Source: Acidobacteriota bacterium (GTDB lineage: Bacteria > Acidobacteriota > Terriglobia > Terriglobales > Acidobacteriaceae). Taken from it: a stretch of DNA of 64,000 bases. The notes beneath the pieces are model-generated. The model saw only the letters and a list, made by a program, of their open reading frames with translations, searched no databases and was not told where the DNA came from. The position numbers and the translations under genes were made by a program. This document shows, one piece after another, positions 1 through 9,952 of the stretch. The stretch is taken from assembly GCA_031296115.1 (NCBI GenBank), contig JARLGI010000051.1, forward strand, positions 25,917 to 89,916, read 5' to 3'. Position 1 is the first letter of the stretch. The number at the start of each line of letters is the position of its first letter.

Positions 1-442
1 CTGCGCCCACGATGCGTATCTTGTCAAAGGGTAGCCGGCGCAACATTCGGGTCCGCAACAGACCGCCTTCGTTCAATATCTCCCGCATCCAGGTAGCGGG
101 AATCCACGGCATCTGCTCGATCCCGAGGAGCAATCGCGTCACCACTCCCCTGATCAGTACCGCCGGGTCTCCGTCCGCTTCGACCGGTCCCCACACGCGC
201 GCGATCATGGGAGCCAGGCGCTCTTCCACAACCGCGTCGAGCAGTTGCTCCCGGTCCTGGAAGTAGTAATGCAGCATGGCGGGCGTCAACCCAGCCCGCG
301 TCGCGATGGTGGAAAAAGTGGTCGCGGCTACGCCCCGCTCGGCGAACAGTTCGGTGGCGGAGGTCAGCAGCAGATCCCGCGCATCGCGATCGAGGCTGGC
401 GGCAGGACGGCCGGGACTTGCGCTAGAGGTTCGGATTCGCAT
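1..442 (-). CDS. TetR/AcrR-family transcriptional regulator, C-terminus cut by window edge
   Basis: Reading the minus strand from the ATG at 440-442 gives about 147 residues. Residues 20-70 form a TetR-type DNA-binding domain: a helix with ATELFAERGVAATTFSTIA, then RAGLTPAMLHYYFQDREQLL, the classic helix-turn-helix with the YYF signature. The following residues belong to the ligand-binding helical domain, which runs off the left edge. The gene regulated is not visible here. The AT-rich stretch just upstream, with TAATTA-type palindromic half-sites, could be its own operator. The fold is clear; the ligand is unknown. Confidence 0.9.
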   Translation of the reverse strand, partial: MRIRTSSASPGRPAASLDRDARDLLLTSATELFAERGVAATTFSTIATRAGLTPAMLHYYFQDREQLLDAVVEERLAPMIARVWGPVEADGDPAVLIRGVVTRLLLGIEQMPWIPATWMREILNEGGLLRTRMLRRLPFDKIRIVGA

Positions 443-452
443 CGGGTAATAA

Positions 453-475
453 TAATTAACTAACGCATTAATTAA
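453..475. promoter_or_regulatory. AT-rich TAATTA...TTAATTAA element upstream of tetR-like gene
   Basis: Two palindromic half-sites, TAATTAA at 453-459 and TTAATTAA at 468-475, lie directly upstream of the TetR-family start in otherwise GC-rich DNA. TetR-family proteins commonly bind such palindromes and repress their own promoter. This placement makes an operator plausible, but binding is inference. Confidence 0.35.
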
Positions 476-822
476 ATGTTAACATAGATCAAATGTCAAG
501 CACGATGAGCACCATTGTCGTAAGCGGATCAGGGAGACCCATCGAGAATTAGAACAAAAGCTGGTTGGAAATTGTTATCACTTCATCGACGGAGGGCGAC
601 ATTAGCAGACAGCAGGCGAGCCATGGATGCCACCTTTCGCGGTGCGTTCTCAAAGAGGAATCGAGTCTTTGCCGCGGCGAAACGAAACAATGTCGGGAAG
701 AGTACTTGTGATCGACGCGACGCAACGCCGCCCATCCGCGATTCTCCAAAACCTGTCGCGCGCCAATCTACGGTGGTGTGCAATCGGCAGCGAGATTTCC
801 TGGTTCGGGGCGTACGGGCGAT

Positions 823-853
823 GATCGGGACGGTGGCGCCTGCCGTCCCGATC
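823..853. repeat. Perfect 11-bp inverted repeat
   Basis: GATCGGGACGG at 823-833 is exactly complementary to CCGTCCCGATC at 843-853, with a 9-base loop that itself contains GGCGCC. It lies about 20 bases beyond the stop of the minus-strand pseudogene. This fits a transcript-end hairpin, but there is no T run on either strand, so a classical intrinsic terminator is not shown. Confidence 0.7.
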
Positions 854-871
854 GCGGCCGGTGAGCAGCGT

Positions 872-1834
872 CTAAATTACGCCCAGCTTGTGCAGTCGTT
901 TCAGTTCGGCTTCTACCCCATTGGCGCCTTTCTGGCTGTAGAGAATGTACAGCCGCGGAGGTCGGGTTGGAGTGCGCTGAGTTGCGTAATCACGAAAGCC
1001 GGGCTCAGCCCGCGCGCTATGGCTTCGGCAATGCTCATGATGTGATGGCCGCCTGTCTTGGAGTTCCCGCTGCTGCCGTGGTTGTCGGTACTGCCATTGC
1101 CGCCGAAGTTCAGTTCCTGGAACTCGTTTCCGTCGGAGAACCACACTGGAAGACGATGGACTTGGCCCAGTCGTGCCAGATCGGCGCTCCGATGATCATG
1201 TCCTGGTCAAGATAGATCGCAGTGTCATGGTCCTGGATCTGGTCGCTGGTCTCCCACAGCATGCCATCGATGGTGGGAAGTCCCAGGATTCCAGTGTGCC
1301 CGTATACGGCCCGTTACTCGTCGGCAATGTGTGCGTCGGCAACGTCATTGTTGATTCATGCACCGGAAGTCCGCCAGGATACGAATGGTGTCCCAGGTAC
1401 ACGCTGCCCGGCGCGGAATAGAACGGCTGCGGAAGACGAGGGCAGGAGCTGTTGTCGTTCAGCACTGGAGGGAACACCCCGGTGATCAAGCCTCCGGGGA
1501 AGGTTCCGTCATCGGCGGGATCGACCAAGCCCTGCGTCAACAGGGTATTAAGGATCGCCTGCCGGTCGGAGGCTTTCAATCCAGCGCGGTGCTTGTCGCA
1601 GGTGTCGGGATTGGTGATAGCGTCGAGAGTTTCTTTCTTGAGCTTATTGCCTTTCAAGTCGGCGGCTTGGTCCACCAGAAACCGAAGGGCACTTTGCACG
1701 ATGGGAGACTGGCCGGCCAGGCTGGCTGCACTGGAATTGCCAGGTCCGGGTTTCGTCTGGTCTCCGGCCAAGGCGAAGCTGGTGAAAAGAATGAGAGACG
1801 CGGCAAGCAGGGAGGTGCGGTGGTTTGTGGTCAT
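872..1834 (-). pseudogene. Decayed secreted HD-domain-like protein with multiple frameshifts
   Basis: The minus strand opens with MTTNHRTSLLAASLILF, a signal peptide ending near ALAG, then a helical region and LGHHSYPGGLPVHES, which resembles the histidine motif of HD-type phosphohydrolases. From about 1355 the sensible reading moves to another frame (VYGHTGILGLPTIDG, then HDTAIYLDQDMIIG and WHDWAKSIVFQ). That frame is interrupted by TAA at 1314-1316. Near 1145 it moves again (WFSDGNEFQELNFGG, then HHIMSIAEAIARGL), and near 990 once more, to finish RLYILYSQKGANGVEAEL at the stop 872-874. At least three frameshifts and one stop break a protein of about 310 residues. The family assignment is tentative. 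Confidence 0.7.
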
Positions 1835-2146
1835 GGTCAGGCTCCTTTGGTCAGGTAAGTCGCGCTGAGAGGAATCAGCGCGGATTGCCCTAGCTTACTG
1901 GCCACCTGTGACGGTCTGGTCAATGCTGAATGAAAGATCGATGGAATTCCTTTGTCGTTTTTGTTTACGAGAAGGCCGGAGAAGGAGGAACCAACCACAC
2001 CACAACGCGGATATTGCTTCCATTAAATCTAGGTAACAAATTCCTGCGATCATTGACGACCGATATACAGTTGGTGAATCGTTAGAGATTAGGATTGCCC
2101 GTGGGCATTCCGAAGTCATCGCCAGCCCTACCAGGAGTTGCATACC
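1835..2146. other. Intergenic region upstream of phosphoketolase
   Basis: About 310 bases between the divergent pseudogene and phosphoketolase. AT content is raised around 2020-2100. I see no complete promoter consensus. AGGAG at 2133-2137 is the ribosome-binding site of the next gene. Confidence 0.5.
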
Positions 2147-4579
2147 ATGAGTACCACAGCGATCCCCGAAAAACTTGAGTCTTTAAGCGCTTACGGCAAG
2201 GCCCGCTCGACCATAACTGGGGCGCCGCTTGGCGCCGATGAATTGCGAAAGACGGATGCCTACTGGCGGGCTTGCAATTATCTCAGCCTGGGTATGATTT
2301 ACCTGCTCGACAACCCCTTGCTCAAGGAGCCGCTGCGACCCGAGCACATCAAGAACCGGCTGCTTGGGCACTGGGGATCGAGCCCGGGGCTTTCCTTTAT
2401 CTATGTGCACCTCAATCGGCTGATCAAGAAGTACGATCTCGACATGATCTTTCTTGCCGGGCCCGGGCACGGTGCGCCCGGAGTTCTTGGGCCTGGATAC
2501 CTGGAGGGGACGTACTCCGAGGTGTATCCAGAAAAAAGCGAAGACTTCGAGGGCTTGCGCGAGTTCTTTATGCAGTTTTCGTTTCCCGGAGGCATCGGGA
2601 GCCATTGCACCCCCGAAACGCCCGGCTCCATCCACGAGGGCGGTGAATTGGGCTACGTGCTCTCTCATGCTTGTGGTGCGGCCTATGACAATCCCGAACT
2701 GATTGTGGCCGCAGTAGTAGGGGATGGGGAGTCGGAGACTGGACCTCTGGCAACCTCCTGGCACATCAATAAATTCCTGAGCCCACAACGCGATGGTGCA
2801 GTTCTACCCATCTTCCATCTCAACGGCTACAAGATCAACAACCCAACGCTGCTGGCGCGGATCCCGCACAAGGAGTTGGAAAGCCTGCTGCGCGGCTACG
2901 GCTGGACGCCCTACTTCGTGGAAGGCTCCGATCACGACAGCATGCACCAGGCGATGGCAGCCACGGTGGAACATTGCGTGCTTGAGATCAAGCAGTACCA
3001 GCAGGAGGCGAGAGCGAACCACACGACAAGCCGGCCCCGATGGCCGATGATTGTGCTGCGCTCTCCCAAGGGGTGGACGGCTCCGGTAGAAGTCGAAGGC
3101 CATCGGCTGGAGGGTTTTTGGCGGGCCCACCAGGTGCCGCTTCCGAATGTGAAGAAGGATCCCGAACAGCTCCGCCTTCTTGAAAACTGGATGCGGTCAC
3201 AACGGCCAGAAGAGCTGTTTGACGGCGAAGGAAGGTTCGCTGCCGAGTTCCGCGAGCTGGCGCCGATGGGGACGCGGCGCATGAGTGCGAATCTTCACGC
3301 CAACGGCGGCCGGCTGAAGAAAGCCCTGCGGCTGCCCGATTTTCGGCAGTACGGGATCAAGTTCGACAAGCCGGGCCAAACGCGCGCGGAAAACACCCGG
3401 CCGCTCGGCGTTTTCCTCAGGGACGTGATGAAGATGAACATGAATAACTTCCGCGTCTTTGGCCCTGATGAGAACACTTCCAACAAGCTGGATGCGATTT
3501 ACCAGGTGAGCAAGAAGTTCTGGATCGAAGAGTTCTTCCCGGAAGACCTGGATGGCGGGGAGCTGTCGACTGACGGCCGGGTGATGGAGATGCTGAGCGA
3601 GCACACCATGGAGGGCATGCTCGAGGGATATCTGCTAACCGGACGCCATGGCTTCTTCTCGACCTACGAATCCTTTGTCCACGTGATCGACTCGATGTTC
3701 AATCAGCATGCCAAGTGGCTGGAGATTTGCAACCACCTGTCGTGGCGCGAATCCATCGCATCGCTGAACCTGCTAATTACTTCTACTGTCTGGCGGCAGG
3801 ACCACAACGGGTTCACCCATCAGGACCCCGGCTTCCTGGACGTGGTGGTCAACAAGAGCGCCAATGTGACGCGCATCTACCTGCCACCTGACGTCAATTC
3901 GCTATTGTCGGTGGCAAATCATTGCCTGCGCAGCCAGAACTACGTCAACGTGATTGTCTGCGACAAGCAGATGCACCTGCAGTTCATGACGATGGATGCG
4001 GCAATCACGCATTGCACCAAGGGAATCGGTATCTGGGACTGGGCGAGCAACGATGAAGGTGGAGAGCCCGACGTGGTGATGGCTTCGGCGGGTGATATTC
4101 CAACGCAGGAGGCCTTGGCCGCAACCGTGCTCTTGCGAAAGCAGTTTCCGGACATTAAGATCCGATACATCAACGTGGTGGATCTTTTCAAGATGCAGCC
4201 CAGTAACGAGCATCCCCACGGGCTGTCGGATTGGGAGTTTGACTCGCTCTTCACCGTGGACAAGCCCGTCATCTTCAACTTCCACGGATATCCGTGGCTG
4301 ATTCATCGCCTGGCATATCGCCGCCACAATCACGACAACATGCACGTGCGCGGCTACAAGGAGAAGGGCAACATCAACACGCCGCTGGAGCTGGCGATCA
4401 ACAACAATATCGACCGCTTCAGCCTGGCCATGGACGTCATCGACCGCGTGCCAAGGCTGCAGAGAATTGGTGGTCATGCCAAGGAGCGGTTCCTGAATGA
4501 GCGGATCGAATGCCGCAATTACGCGCACGAGTTTGGCATCGACAAACCGGATGCCGCGGCCTGGGTGTGGCCGTACTGA
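2147..4579 (+). CDS. xfp: Xylulose-5-phosphate/fructose-6-phosphate phosphoketolase
   Basis: Thiamine-diphosphate enzyme that splits xylulose 5-phosphate or fructose 6-phosphate with phosphate to give acetyl phosphate plus glyceraldehyde 3-phosphate or erythrose 4-phosphate. The 810 residues match the usual family length. The family signatures HEGGELGY (about residue 163) and [19 protein letters not shown] (about 185-203, ThDP binding) are present, as is [13 protein letters not shown] at 2147 is chosen because AGGAG lies 9 bases upstream; an in-frame TTG at 2138 is less likely. Acetate kinase faces it 12 bases downstream on the other strand, and the two steps together yield ATP. Identification is firm; preference for X5P or F6P cannot be read from sequence. 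Confidence 0.97.
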   Translation: MSTTAIPEKLESLSAYGKARSTITGAPLGADELRKTDAYWRACNYLSLGMIYLLDNPLLKEPLRPEHIKNRLLGHWGSSPGLSFIYVHLNRLIKKYDLDMIFLAGPGHGAPGVLGPGYLEGTYSEVYPEKSEDFEGLREFFMQFSFPGGIGSHCTPETPGSIHEGGELGYVLSHACGAAYDNPELIVAAVVGDGESETGPLATSWHINKFLSPQRDGAVLPIFHLNGYKINNPTLLARIPHKELESLLRGYGWTPYFVEGSDHDSMHQAMAATVEHCVLEIKQYQQEARANHTTSRPRWPMIVLRSPKGWTAPVEVEGHRLEGFWRAHQVPLPNVKKDPEQLRLLENWMRSQRPEELFDGEGRFAAEFRELAPMGTRRMSANLHANGGRLKKALRLPDFRQYGIKFDKPGQTRAENTRPLGVFLRDVMKMNMNNFRVFGPDENTSNKLDAIYQVSKKFWIEEFFPEDLDGGELSTDGRVMEMLSEHTMEGMLEGYLLTGRHGFFSTYESFVHVIDSMFNQHAKWLEICNHLSWRESIASLNLLITSTVWRQDHNGFTHQDPGFLDVVVNKSANVTRIYLPPDVNSLLSVANHCLRSQNYVNVIVCDKQMHLQFMTMDAAITHCTKGIGIWDWASNDEGGEPDVVMASAGDIPTQEALAATVLLRKQFPDIKIRYINVVDLFKMQPSNEHPHGLSDWEFDSLFTVDKPVIFNFHGYPWLIHRLAYRRHNHDNMHVRGYKEKGNINTPLELAINNNIDRFSLAMDVIDRVPRLQRIGGHAKERFLNERIECRNYAHEFGIDKPDAAAWVWPY

Positions 4580-4591
4580 AGTCCAGGCGCG

Positions 4592-5836
4592 TCAGGAGGG
4601 ATGCGGCTGGCCGAGGATGACCCGAACCGTATCGCGGGCGATGAGTAACTCCTCGTCGGTTGGGATGGCATAAGCCAGCAGCCGAGAATCATCGCTGCTG
4701 ATAAGGCCTTCCTGGCCGATCGTCTGCTGGTTCCTCGCAGGATCGATCATAAGGCCAGCCCATTCCATGTCCTCACAGATGCGAGCCCGGATCTCCGGCG
4801 AGTTTTCCCCGATACCGCCGGTGAAGATTACCGCGTCCGCACCTCCCATGGCAGCCAGGAAGGCGCCGATGTATTTCCTTGCACGGTAACAAAACACCGC
4901 AATCGCGAGTTGCACTCGCCGGTCCGCATTCTCTTTCAGTTCGGATTGCAGCAGCCGCATGTCGTTGGTGAGTCCGGAAATTCCCAGCAAACCAGATTGC
5001 GTATTCAGAAGCATATCGACCTCGGAGGGCGACATTCCTTCCTTGGTCGCGATGAGATTGACGATGGCCGGATCGAGGTCTCCCGAACGTGTGCCCATCA
5101 CCAGGCCCTCCAGAGGCGTCATGCCCATGGAGGTGTCCACCGAATTTCCTTGCCGGATGGCGGCCGCCGAGCAGCCGTTCCCCAGGTGAAGGGCAATGAT
5201 GTTCGTCTGCTCGCGCGTCAGTTCGCGCAAGGCGCGATAGCGAAACGCAACGTAACGGTGCGAAGTTCCGTGAAAGCCGTATCGGCGGATGCGGTGCCGG
5301 CGGTAGAGATGATACGGAACAGCGTACAGGTAGGCCTGCTCCGGAACTGAGTGATGGAACGCGGTATCGAACACGGCCACTTGGGGAATGTCTTTGCCAA
5401 AGAGTTCTCGCGCCGCCACAATGCCCTTGATGTTATTCGGATTGTGAAGCGGAGCCAGGTCAATGCAGTCCTCAATCCCCTGCAAGACCTTGCCGTCGAT
5501 GAGGGCCGACTCGGAGAACATCTCGCCGCCGTGAACGACGCGATGCCCGACGGCATGAATGTCAGCCGAACTCCTGATCTGAGAGACTCCCGACTTGTCG
5601 GAGGCGATGTAGCGGACGAGGTAGTCCAACGCCACAGAGATGTCTCGCAGAGGAGCGGTAAACTTACGCCTCGGTTCGGCGCCCGGTTGAAAGGTGACAA
5701 TCGCCTCGCCACCGATGCGTTCGACCTCACCACGGCAGATGCGTTCGTCCTGATGCCGGTTAATCCGGTCAAGATCCGTTGCAATAACCTGAAACTTCAG
5801 GCTGGAACTTCCAGAATTGAGCACCAGAACGTTCAT
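4592..5836 (-). CDS. ackA: Acetate kinase
   Basis: Cytosolic enzyme converting acetyl phosphate and ADP to acetate and ATP. The ASKHA-family motifs are clear: NSGSSSLKF at residues 7-15, GHRVVHGG (about 100), [14 protein letters not shown] and FTGGIGEN. The open frame extends 19 codons upstream, but the family begins with [11 protein letters not shown], so ATG at 5834-5836 is used, giving 414 residues. The gene lies 74 bases downstream of glucan phosphorylase on the same strand and converges on phosphoketolase, so product and consumer of acetyl phosphate are encoded side by side. Confidence 0.97.
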   Translation of the reverse strand: MNVLVLNSGSSSLKFQVIATDLDRINRHQDERICRGEVERIGGEAIVTFQPGAEPRRKFTAPLRDISVALDYLVRYIASDKSGVSQIRSSADIHAVGHRVVHGGEMFSESALIDGKVLQGIEDCIDLAPLHNPNNIKGIVAARELFGKDIPQVAVFDTAFHHSVPEQAYLYAVPYHLYRRHRIRRYGFHGTSHRYVAFRYRALRELTREQTNIIALHLGNGCSAAAIRQGNSVDTSMGMTPLEGLVMGTRSGDLDPAIVNLIATKEGMSPSEVDMLLNTQSGLLGISGLTNDMRLLQSELKENADRRVQLAIAVFCYRARKYIGAFLAAMGGADAVIFTGGIGENSPEIRARICEDMEWAGLMIDPARNQQTIGQEGLISSDDSRLLAYAIPTDEELLIARDTVRVILGQPHPS

Positions 5837-5910
5837 ATACGGGTTTCGAGTATGGCACCAAAGATCAAACGGCGCGAATTGCGTATTCAGCAAACCCTCC
5901 GGTCTGCGGA

Positions 5911-8514
5911 CTACTTTACGGCTGCGGCCGCAACGCGAGGCTCGCCCGCCCAGCAGATCAAGCCTGGTATGAAGGCCAATGGCATGTCTGGATGGCTGGG
6001 ACGCACGCGCACCGTGAACCCATGCAGGCCGCTCTGGGCCATCGAAGTCTCACCGGCGTAGTTGTAGTTGCCCTCGGAATCCCGTCCGGCTGCTTCCATC
6101 GTAACCGAGTTCCCTTCGAACAGGTCGCCCTGGGTGTCGACCCGCCCGACGTAAAGCTCCACTATCACATCCTGCGGGCTCAAACGGCCGAGATGAACCC
6201 TGGCCCGGACCGGCATGGCTGACGCCACCGGGATGGTACTGGACGGTCCCTCATCAACCCCGGCAATCCAGACATCCTGCCACTCTCTGCGAATGCGCTC
6301 CATGGCCGCCGAAAGCTCACGCGCGCGATGGGCGTTGTTGGCCTCAAGCGCGCGAAACTGGGCATGGGCTTTGCTGTAATACCCTTCGACATAGTCCCGC
6401 ACCATGCGGTGCGTGTTGACGAAGTGGCAGAGGGAATCCACGCACGCCTTCATGCGCTCCACCCACTTGCGGGGGATTCGATCCGCGCCCCGGTCATAGA
6501 AGGTCGGAACCACATCGCGCTCCAGCAGATCGTAGAGAGCTTCCGCTTCCACCTCATCTTGATAGTTCTGGTCGGTATAGGCCTCACCCTTTCCGATGGC
6601 CCAACCCATTTTGTTGGAGTTCTGGGGATCATTCCACACTTCATCCCACCAACCGTCCGGCACACTCATGTTGAGTACGGCGTTTGCAGCAGCCTTCATT
6701 CCACTGGTGCCGGAAGCTTCCTTGGGGCGTAGCGGTGTGTTCAACCACACATCCACCCCCTGCACCATGGCGCGCGCCACCGCCATGTCGTAGTCCTCCA
6801 GCAACACCACGTGCCGCCCGAGCACTGGATCGCGGCTGACCTCCGTGATCTGGCGTATCAGTTCCTTACCCGCCTCATCCTGCGGGTGCGCCTTGCCGGC
6901 GAAGATCAGCTGCACCGGGCGCGCCGGGTCGCCCAGAATCTTGAGAAGCCGGTCCATGTCCCGCAAGATGAGGGTGGCTCGCTTGTAGGTTGCGAAGCGG
7001 CGGGCGAAGCCGATGGTGAGCGTATCCGGATCCAGCACCTCTGCGGCGGCATCAATCTCTGCCTGGGGAGCAGCGCGGCGCATGCGCTGGTCGCGTACGC
7101 GACGCCGGGCCCACGCCACCAGCCGCACCCGGCGGCGTTCATGGGTGCGCCACAGCTCCTCCGCCGGAATCGACTTGACGCGGCTCCAGACCTCACTATT
7201 CGCCGGTTCCTCGCGCCAATTGGGCCCCAGGTAGCGGTCGTAAAGCTGATTGAACTCGGCTGAGATCCAGCTCCGGAAATGAACTCCATTGGTGACGTGC
7301 CCGATGGGGATCTCGTCCACCGGCACACTGGGCCAAAGCGACTGCCACATCTTCCGGCTGACTTCCCCGTGCAGCTTGCTGACACCATTGGCGCGCGAGG
7401 CCATGCGCAAGGCCAGAACTGTCATGCAGAATTCGCCATCGCCGGCGGTGCGTCCCAGATCCAGGAAATCTGCCCGCGAAAGGCCGAGTTGCCGTGCCGT
7501 CTCGCCAAAGTACCGGTTCATCAGGTCGGGATGAAAGTAGTCGTGACCGGCTTCGACCGGAGTGTGGGTGGTAAACGCCAGGCTGGCAGAGGCTAATTCG
7601 CGTGCTTCCGCCAGGCTAAGGTCGCGGCTCCTCATCAGGTGCAATATGTGTTCGAGCGAGAGAAATGCCGAGTGGCCTTCATTCATGTGGTACACCGTGG
7701 GCTCCAGGCCAATGGCCTGCAAAGCACGGTAGCCGCCGATGCCCAGCAGGATCTCCTGCCGTATCCGCATCTCGCGGTCCCCGCCGTACAACTGGTTGGT
7801 AATATTGCGGTCTTCGGGAAGTGCGTTGGCGGGGATGTTGGTGTCGAGCAGATATAAAGACACCCGTCCCACTTGCACCCTCCAGACCTGAGCGTGTACG
7901 GGACGTCCGGCCATGTTGATCTCGACCATCACCACACTGCCGTCCGGGTGGCGAACCACGGTCACTGGCAGGTTGTGAAAATCATTGTCCACGTAGGATT
8001 CCTGCTGCCAGCCCGATTGACTGAGATATTGCCGGAAATACCCTTGCTGGTAGAGCAGTCCAACGCCGACCAGTGGCACTCCCAGGTCGCTCGCCGACTT
8101 CAGATGATCACCGGCGAGAATGCCGAGCCCGCCGGCAAAAATCGAGAGACATTCGGTTAGTCCAAACTCGGCCGAAAAATAGACAATCAACGGGACATCG
8201 CTGGACTTTGGGTAGATCCTGCGAAACCAGGTTGCATCCCCGGCAAGGTAGGTTTCCAGGTTCGACTCGACGCGCTGCAGGTGCGCCAGAAACGCATCAT
8301 CAACAGCCGCTTCTTCCAGCCTCGCCTGCTCGATGGTTCCGAGCAGGAGCACGGGGTTGTGTCCGGTTGTTTCCCATAAGTCGTGGTCTAGACGCCGGAA
8401 CAGCTCCACGGATTCGTGGCTCCAGCACCAGCGAAGATTGTAGGCAACGGTGCGTAGTGACTCGATTGCGGGCGGCAACGACGGTACCACACTGAACGTT
8501 TGAGCCGGTCTCAT
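5911..8514 (-). CDS. glgP: Alpha-glucan (glycogen/maltodextrin) phosphorylase
   Basis: PLP enzyme that releases glucose 1-phosphate from alpha-1,4-glucans. The 867-residue protein begins with a DUF3417-type N-terminal segment (about 10-120, [17 protein letters not shown]) typical of the bacterial/archaeal short phosphorylases. The catalytic PLP lysine motif EASGTSGMK lies near residue 600, and [11 protein letters not shown] and [10 protein letters not shown] match conserved active-site regions. It is followed by ackA on the same strand and is divergent from the small DUF2934-like gene. Context suggests feeding of stored glucan into the phosphoketolase route. Chain-length preference is unknown. 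Confidence 0.95.
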   Translation of the reverse strand: MRPAQTFSVVPSLPPAIESLRTVAYNLRWCWSHESVELFRRLDHDLWETTGHNPVLLLGTIEQARLEEAAVDDAFLAHLQRVESNLETYLAGDATWFRRIYPKSSDVPLIVYFSAEFGLTECLSIFAGGLGILAGDHLKSASDLGVPLVGVGLLYQQGYFRQYLSQSGWQQESYVDNDFHNLPVTVVRHPDGSVVMVEINMAGRPVHAQVWRVQVGRVSLYLLDTNIPANALPEDRNITNQLYGGDREMRIRQEILLGIGGYRALQAIGLEPTVYHMNEGHSAFLSLEHILHLMRSRDLSLAEARELASASLAFTTHTPVEAGHDYFHPDLMNRYFGETARQLGLSRADFLDLGRTAGDGEFCMTVLALRMASRANGVSKLHGEVSRKMWQSLWPSVPVDEIPIGHVTNGVHFRSWISAEFNQLYDRYLGPNWREEPANSEVWSRVKSIPAEELWRTHERRRVRLVAWARRRVRDQRMRRAAPQAEIDAAAEVLDPDTLTIGFARRFATYKRATLILRDMDRLLKILGDPARPVQLIFAGKAHPQDEAGKELIRQITEVSRDPVLGRHVVLLEDYDMAVARAMVQGVDVWLNTPLRPKEASGTSGMKAAANAVLNMSVPDGWWDEVWNDPQNSNKMGWAIGKGEAYTDQNYQDEVEAEALYDLLERDVVPTFYDRGADRIPRKWVERMKACVDSLCHFVNTHRMVRDYVEGYYSKAHAQFRALEANNAHRARELSAAMERIRREWQDVWIAGVDEGPSSTIPVASAMPVRARVHLGRLSPQDVIVELYVGRVDTQGDLFEGNSVTMEAAGRDSEGNYNYAGETSMAQSGLHGFTVRVRPSHPDMPLAFIPGLICWAGEPRVAAAAVK

Positions 8515-8732
8515 GAAAGGTACCTCTTGGTCTCCGAGCGCTTTCTACTCTCTGGACTGAGGCAGGTCAAGTTAAGCCTCTGTCAATTAAGGGGAATCAT
8601 ATGACAGCTTCCGGCCTGCCGAAAGCCATTCAAGGAGCAAATCGGCACGTGCGGAAATTAACTTAACCGCTACCAGATGTTCATATTGCCTGCGCATAAT
8701 CGTGTTAGCAATCCAGCCAAAGGAGAACGGGA

Positions 8733-8930
8733 GTGAATACCACAGAGGCTGTAAGCACTGACCTTTCGTCTGAGAGCGCAGAAGCCCCCTCCGTGCCAGA
8801 AGAATCCATCCGCGAACGCGCTTACGAGTTGTATCTGGAGCGCGGCGGTGGCGACGGACGGGCCCAAGAAGATTGGTTCGCGGCCGAATCGGAACTTCTG
8901 GCCAACATGCTAAAACAGCGGTCGTCCTAA
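8733..8930 (+). CDS. Small DUF2934-like protein
   Basis: A 65-residue acidic protein starting at GTG 8733 with AGGAG at 8721-8725. The core IRERAYELYLERGGGDGRAQEDWFAAESEL matches the DUF2934 pattern (RAYELWEERGRPEGRDLEHWLEAE type), a short helical motif of unknown function common in Acidobacteria and Proteobacteria. It stands alone between divergent glgP and the PPK2 operon and is followed by a strong hairpin. Confidence 0.8.
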   Translation: MNTTEAVSTDLSSESAEAPSVPEESIRERAYELYLERGGGDGRAQEDWFAAESELLANMLKQRSS

Positions 8931-8946
8931 AGTCCCGCTCATTTCA

Positions 8947-8971
8947 GCCTGTTGTGCGTGGCACAACAGGC
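8947..8971. repeat. Perfect 10-bp hairpin downstream of the DUF2934 gene
   Basis: GCCTGTTGTG (8947-8956) pairs exactly with CACAACAGGC (8962-8971) across a 5-base loop, starting 17 bases after the stop codon. Its position fits a transcript end, but no U-tract follows. It also lies upstream of the PPK2 pair, so a regulatory palindrome is an alternative. Confidence 0.65.
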
Positions 8972-9151
8972 GCTGTTACGAATCACCATCCGCATTGCAT
9001 AGTCTTTTGTCGGATAACAGGCTGGTTCCCTTCTCCGTCACTTACGACGACACCATTCGTGCGGGTGCAAGGAAGCTCTTAAGCCGTACCATAGGAGCGA
9101 CAACCACTCCACGCGCAGCGCACTTGCGGGCTTGAGTAAAATTGACCTTCC

Positions 9152-9952
9152 ATGCTCGAAAATATCAACCTCAAGAAAAAGCTCTCTCGCAAAGAGTACA
9201 AGCGCGTCGTGCCCGGGTTGCAGTTGCGGTTGTACGACTTGGAGAAGGCATGCTGGGACAACGGGGTGCCCACGCTGATCGTTTTCGAGGGATGGGACGC
9301 CTCGGGCAAAGGAACCACCATCGCGGCGCTGACCCAGCGACTGGACCCGCGCGGGTTTAAACTGTACCCCATCACCGCTCCTCGAACCTATGAGCAGCAG
9401 CACCCCTGGTTGTGGCGCTTTTGGCTGAAAGTACCCAACCGAGGCGAGATGGTCATTTTCGATCACAGCTGGTACGGACGTGTGCTCGAGGAGCGAGTCG
9501 AGCGGTCGATCCCCGAGAAGTCTTGGAAGCAGGCCTTTCGCGACATCATCGAATTCGAGCGCATGCTGGCCGATGATGGCACGGTCATCCTGAAGTTTTT
9601 TCTGCATATCAGTAAGAAGGAGCAGAGGAAACGCTTTGAGATGATCCAAGCCGACCCGCTGGAAGCCTGGCGCGTTAGCAAAGCAGACTGGGCCCGCCAC
9701 AAGAAGTATGGTGAGTATCTTGCGGCTACCGAGGAAATGCTGGGGCTGACAGAATCGGAATTTGCACCGTGGACCATCGTCGAGGCCACCTCCAAGTCGC
9801 ACACTCGGAAGAAGGTCTTTGAGACCATCATCAGCGCAATCGAAAAAAACCTGGGCCCCAAGGCGCCCCCCCCTGGTGATTTTCCTGCCGAATCTTCCAA
9901 GGACGCCGAGTTGCGTGCCGCCATGGAATCCTTGAGTAGAGGCGGACACTGA
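9152..9952 (+). CDS. Polyphosphate kinase 2 family protein, first of a tandem pair
   Basis: PPK2 enzymes transfer phosphate between polyphosphate and nucleotides. This 266-residue protein has the Walker A motif FEGWDASGKG (residues 45-54), the lid region RTYEQQHPWLWRFW and Walker B FDHSWYGRVLEERVE. Most PPK2 proteins have DRSWYGR, so His replaces Arg here. HISKKEQRKRFE and VEATSKSHTRKKV complete the fold. It overlaps the next gene by one base (TGATG), implying translational coupling. The pair corresponds to the two halves of polyphosphate:AMP phosphotransferases, which are usually one fused chain. Substrate (AMP or nucleoside diphosphate) is not certain. Confidence 0.92.
   Translation: MLENINLKKKLSRKEYKRVVPGLQLRLYDLEKACWDNGVPTLIVFEGWDASGKGTTIAALTQRLDPRGFKLYPITAPRTYEQQHPWLWRFWLKVPNRGEMVIFDHSWYGRVLEERVERSIPEKSWKQAFRDIIEFERMLADDGTVILKFFLHISKKEQRKRFEMIQADPLEAWRVSKADWARHKKYGEYLAATEEMLGLTESEFAPWTIVEATSKSHTRKKVFETIISAIEKNLGPKAPPPGDFPAESSKDAELRAAMESLSRGGH

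Larger units (their letters stand above)
443..871. other. Intergenic stretch between tetR-like gene and the HD-like pseudogene
   Basis: About 430 bases with no convincing full gene. It holds the AT-rich possible operator at its left end, a perfect 11-bp inverted repeat at 823-853, and a 44-codon open frame (690-824, plus strand) whose translation begins MSGRVLVID, reminiscent of the first strand of a response-regulator receiver domain, but stops soon after. No ribosome-binding site precedes that frame. Confidence 0.5.

Noticed and set aside
690..824. 44-codon frame beginning MSGRVLVID, like the start of a receiver domain
   Set aside because: Too short, no ribosome-binding site, and the similarity ends after the first strand; at best a relic.
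4910..5350. 146-codon plus-strand frame inside ackA
   Set aside because: Antisense shadow of a gene with full acetate-kinase motifs.
8959..8973. Sigma-54-like GGCAC-N7-GC pattern upstream of the PPK2 pair
   Set aside because: The GG/GC spacing fits but the -12 part lacks TTGC, and the bases are explained by the perfect hairpin at 8947-8971.
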